A stretch of 7,310 bases of DNA from Ruminococcus sp. UBA3855 (GTDB lineage Bacteria > Bacillota > Clostridia > Oscillospirales > Ruminococcaceae). A program made the translations under genes and the position numbers. The notes below the pieces were generated by a model. It was not told where the DNA came from. It did not search any database and saw only the letters and a list, made by a program, of their open reading frames with translations. The DNA lies in the NCBI GenBank assembly GCA_002392545.1, contig DGHF01000198.1, positions 1 through 7,310 on the forward strand, read 5' to 3'. Of this stretch, positions 5,776-7,310 are shown in pieces; the stretch's first letter is position 1; each line of letters begins with the position of its first letter.

Positions 5776-7167
5776 ATGGATTACAGAGATTTTTACGAAC
5801 CCCCGAAACCTTCCGGAGATTCTAACCAGCCTGAACAGGAAAATTTTTACAACAATCTTCCGCAAAATCAGAATCAGGGCGCATTTTACAACGACCCTTC
5901 CGCACCTGTGGGACAATCTCTACCGCAGGGTCAGCTTTATGATACTACCCCCCCAGCCCCCGAAGTCAATACCATGAACAGGAAAATTTATTTTGCTTCT
6001 GTCGTACTTGCGATATTGGTATTTCTGCTTTGTGTGTACTGCATGGGGTCTGACCTCATCAGGGGGGCAATCGGAGGGGCGGAAAATGTCAGTTCCGGTC
6101 ACAGTGTAACCGTCAATCTGAATGTCCAGCCAAAGCCCGAACTGAATCCGGAAGATGAGAATGTCAGTGCTAACGGAGAATATACTGTCAGAGGGGTTTC
6201 AGAAATGGTTTCACCGTCCATTGTGATGGTATACACCTATGGTTCAGGCAATCAAGAAGTTTCCAGTTTTGCCGGTTCAGGTTCGGGAATTATCCTTTCC
6301 GAAGACGGCTATATTGTCACGAATGCCCATGTGGTGAGTGAGGGAGTTTCATTCTCTGTCACACTCAGCGACGAAACAGAATGCAATGCGGAGTTAATCG
6401 GCAGTGACAATAAAACTGACCTCGCAATCCTGAAAATTGATTCTGATGACCTTACTCCGGCAACATTGGGAGATTCCGGCGAGGTTCATGTTGGTGATGA
6501 TGTTGTTGCAATTGGTAATCCGGCAGGATTGGCGAATACTGTTACAAGAGGGATTGTTTCTGCAATCGGTCGTGAAGTCCGTGCCGGAAGCAGTAAGACA
6601 GGTTTCAAAATGGAATGCATTCAGACAGATGCAGCCATCAGCCCCGGAAATTCCGGCGGTGCGTTGGTGAATATGTATGGTCAGGTTATCGGAATTACGT
6701 CTTCAAAATATGCATCCAGTTTCATGAGTTCGAATGCCTATGAGGGGCTTGGGTTTGCTATCAGCATCAATCAGGCATTACCCATCATTACAGACCTGAT
6801 GGAACAAGGGTATGTTTCCAACCGTTTTCGGATTGGAATTGTTCTTTCCGCTTCTGACACAGAGGCTGTCCGTGAGGAATTTCAGGAAACCTACGGAATG
6901 CCCATGCCGGAAGAACTCAGGAAAAGTATCTGGATTTCCTCTGTCGCTGAGGAATGCGACATTCACAACACTGAATTGCAGTCAGGTGATTTCATCCTGT
7001 CTATGAACGGTCATGATGTTGCTGACTATGACGATGTTCAAAGTGCGCTTGACGGTTGCAAGGGCGGTGACATTGTGACGGCATCCTGTGCACGCTTTGA
7101 GAATGGCAGAGTGAGATATTTCGAAATTACTTTCAAGCTGGAAGAAGATACTTCTGGGAATTTTTAA
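5776..7167 (+). CDS. Membrane-anchored HtrA/DegP-like serine protease with PDZ domain
   Basis: 463 residues from the chosen start. A Pro/Gln/Asn-rich cytoplasmic tail (1-69) precedes one membrane segment (about 71-90), so the protease faces outside the cell. The trypsin-like domain (about 140-340) has the complete triad: H185 in TNAHVV, D215 in KTDLAILK and S293 in GNSGGAL. A C-terminal PDZ domain (about 352-455) follows. HtrA proteases degrade or refold damaged envelope proteins. The gene is third in the operon, 16 bases after the kinase; HtrA also accompanies WalRK and CiaRH systems, so a role in an envelope-stress circuit is likely. Two oddities: the tail holds four motifs of type (F/L)Y-x(1-3)-P (6-9, 24-29, 37-41, 54-59), and the PDZ lacks the usual SPA-x-x-AGL segment, reading ECDIHNTELQSGD, with about 15-18 extra residues (near 366-383) after the RIGI strand. 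The family call is secure; the substrate is unknown. Confidence 0.94.
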   Translation: MDYRDFYEPPKPSGDSNQPEQENFYNNLPQNQNQGAFYNDPSAPVGQSLPQGQLYDTTPPAPEVNTMNRKIYFASVVLAILVFLLCVYCMGSDLIRGAIGGAENVSSGHSVTVNLNVQPKPELNPEDENVSANGEYTVRGVSEMVSPSIVMVYTYGSGNQEVSSFAGSGSGIILSEDGYIVTNAHVVSEGVSFSVTLSDETECNAELIGSDNKTDLAILKIDSDDLTPATLGDSGEVHVGDDVVAIGNPAGLANTVTRGIVSAIGREVRAGSSKTGFKMECIQTDAAISPGNSGGALVNMYGQVIGITSSKYASSFMSSNAYEGLGFAISINQALPIITDLMEQGYVSNRFRIGIVLSASDTEAVREEFQETYGMPMPEELRKSIWISSVAEECDIHNTELQSGDFILSMNGHDVADYDDVQSALDGCKGGDIVTASCARFENGRVRYFEITFKLEEDTSGNF

Positions 7168-7174
7168 GTTAAAT

Positions 7175-7290
7175 TAAAGGGGATTGGGGAAAAATGCCCT
7201 ATCTAAAATGGGGAATTTTAGAGACTTGCAAAAAATTGACTTTCTTGAATTCAAGCCAATTTTTTACAAGAATTCTCCCATACCCCTTTA
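7175..7290. mobile_element. Possible MITE-like palindromic element bracketed by TA
   Basis: TAAAGGGG (7175-7182) and CCCCTTTA (7283-7290) are perfect inverted repeats, extending to 12 of 14 matches when the next six bases are included. Read as TA + AAGGGG...CCCCTT + TA, this is a 112-base element with terminal inverted repeats and a TA target duplication, as in IS630/Tc1-mariner-type MITEs. There is no coding capacity. It begins eight bases after the protease stop codon. A purely terminator origin is equally possible from one copy. Confidence 0.35.
7210..7279. terminator. Nested hairpin, candidate bidirectional terminator after the protease gene
   Basis: CTTGCAAAAAATTG (7225-7238) pairs with CAATTTTTTACAAG (7257-7270), 13 of 14 positions, around an internal perfect palindrome CTTGAATTCAAG (7244-7255). 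GGGGAATT (7210-7217) can pair with AATTCTCCC (7271-7279) with one bulge, extending the stem outward. A-tract on one side and U-tract on the other suit termination in both directions, although the stem core is AT-rich. Confidence 0.45.
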
Positions 7291-7310
7291 TCAAAGATTA
7301 GCAAGAAAAC

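Overview
The window looks like ordinary chromosome from a low-to-mid GC Gram-positive anaerobe of the Clostridia, most plausibly a Ruminococcus-like Oscillospirales member. This is an inference from three things: a bifunctional AdhE of fermentative type, AT-rich intergenic DNA with strong sigma-A promoters and AGGAG-type Shine-Dalgarno sites, and a two-component system followed by a membrane-anchored HtrA protease. No rRNA, tRNA, CRISPR array, phage gene or intact transposase gene is visible.

Left half, minus strand: full-length adhE (398-3049) makes ethanol from acetyl-CoA in two NADH-dependent steps. Just 68 bases behind it, running off the left edge, begins a second gene (1-329) matching only the alcohol dehydrogenase half of AdhE. 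It starts exactly where AdhE has its domain junction, and carries a 28-codon in-frame insertion bounded by a 10-base direct repeat. The two are probably co-transcribed.

Middle (3050-3536): a 487-base divergent control region without a gene. On the minus strand it holds two near-perfect sigma-A promoters reading toward adhE. The proximal one overlaps a weak Rex-like site and abuts a perfect 12-base palindrome. On the plus strand it holds four hexamers in exact 11-base register that all fit the PhoP-box consensus, followed by a -10 element lacking a good -35. This suggests that the response-regulator gene is activated by an OmpR/PhoP-type regulator, probably itself.

Right half, plus strand: a compact operon of response regulator (3537-4235), membrane histidine kinase (4239-5759) and HtrA-like serine protease (5776-7167), with gaps of 3 and 16 bases. 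The kinase senses an extracytoplasmic signal and phosphorylates the regulator; the protease acts on the same side of the membrane as the sensor domain, as in WalRK/HtrC or CiaRH/HtrA loci. The protease has an unusual Tyr/Pro-repeat cytoplasmic tail and an atypical PDZ domain.

Right edge (7168-7310): nested inverted repeats form a 116-base imperfect hairpin bracketed by TA. It is either a bidirectional terminator, a MITE-like element, or a MITE serving as terminator. I see no wholly new multi-gene system; the most interesting signals are regulatory (the PhoP-box array and the adhE control region) and structural (the insertion in the ADH paralogue and the terminal palindrome).
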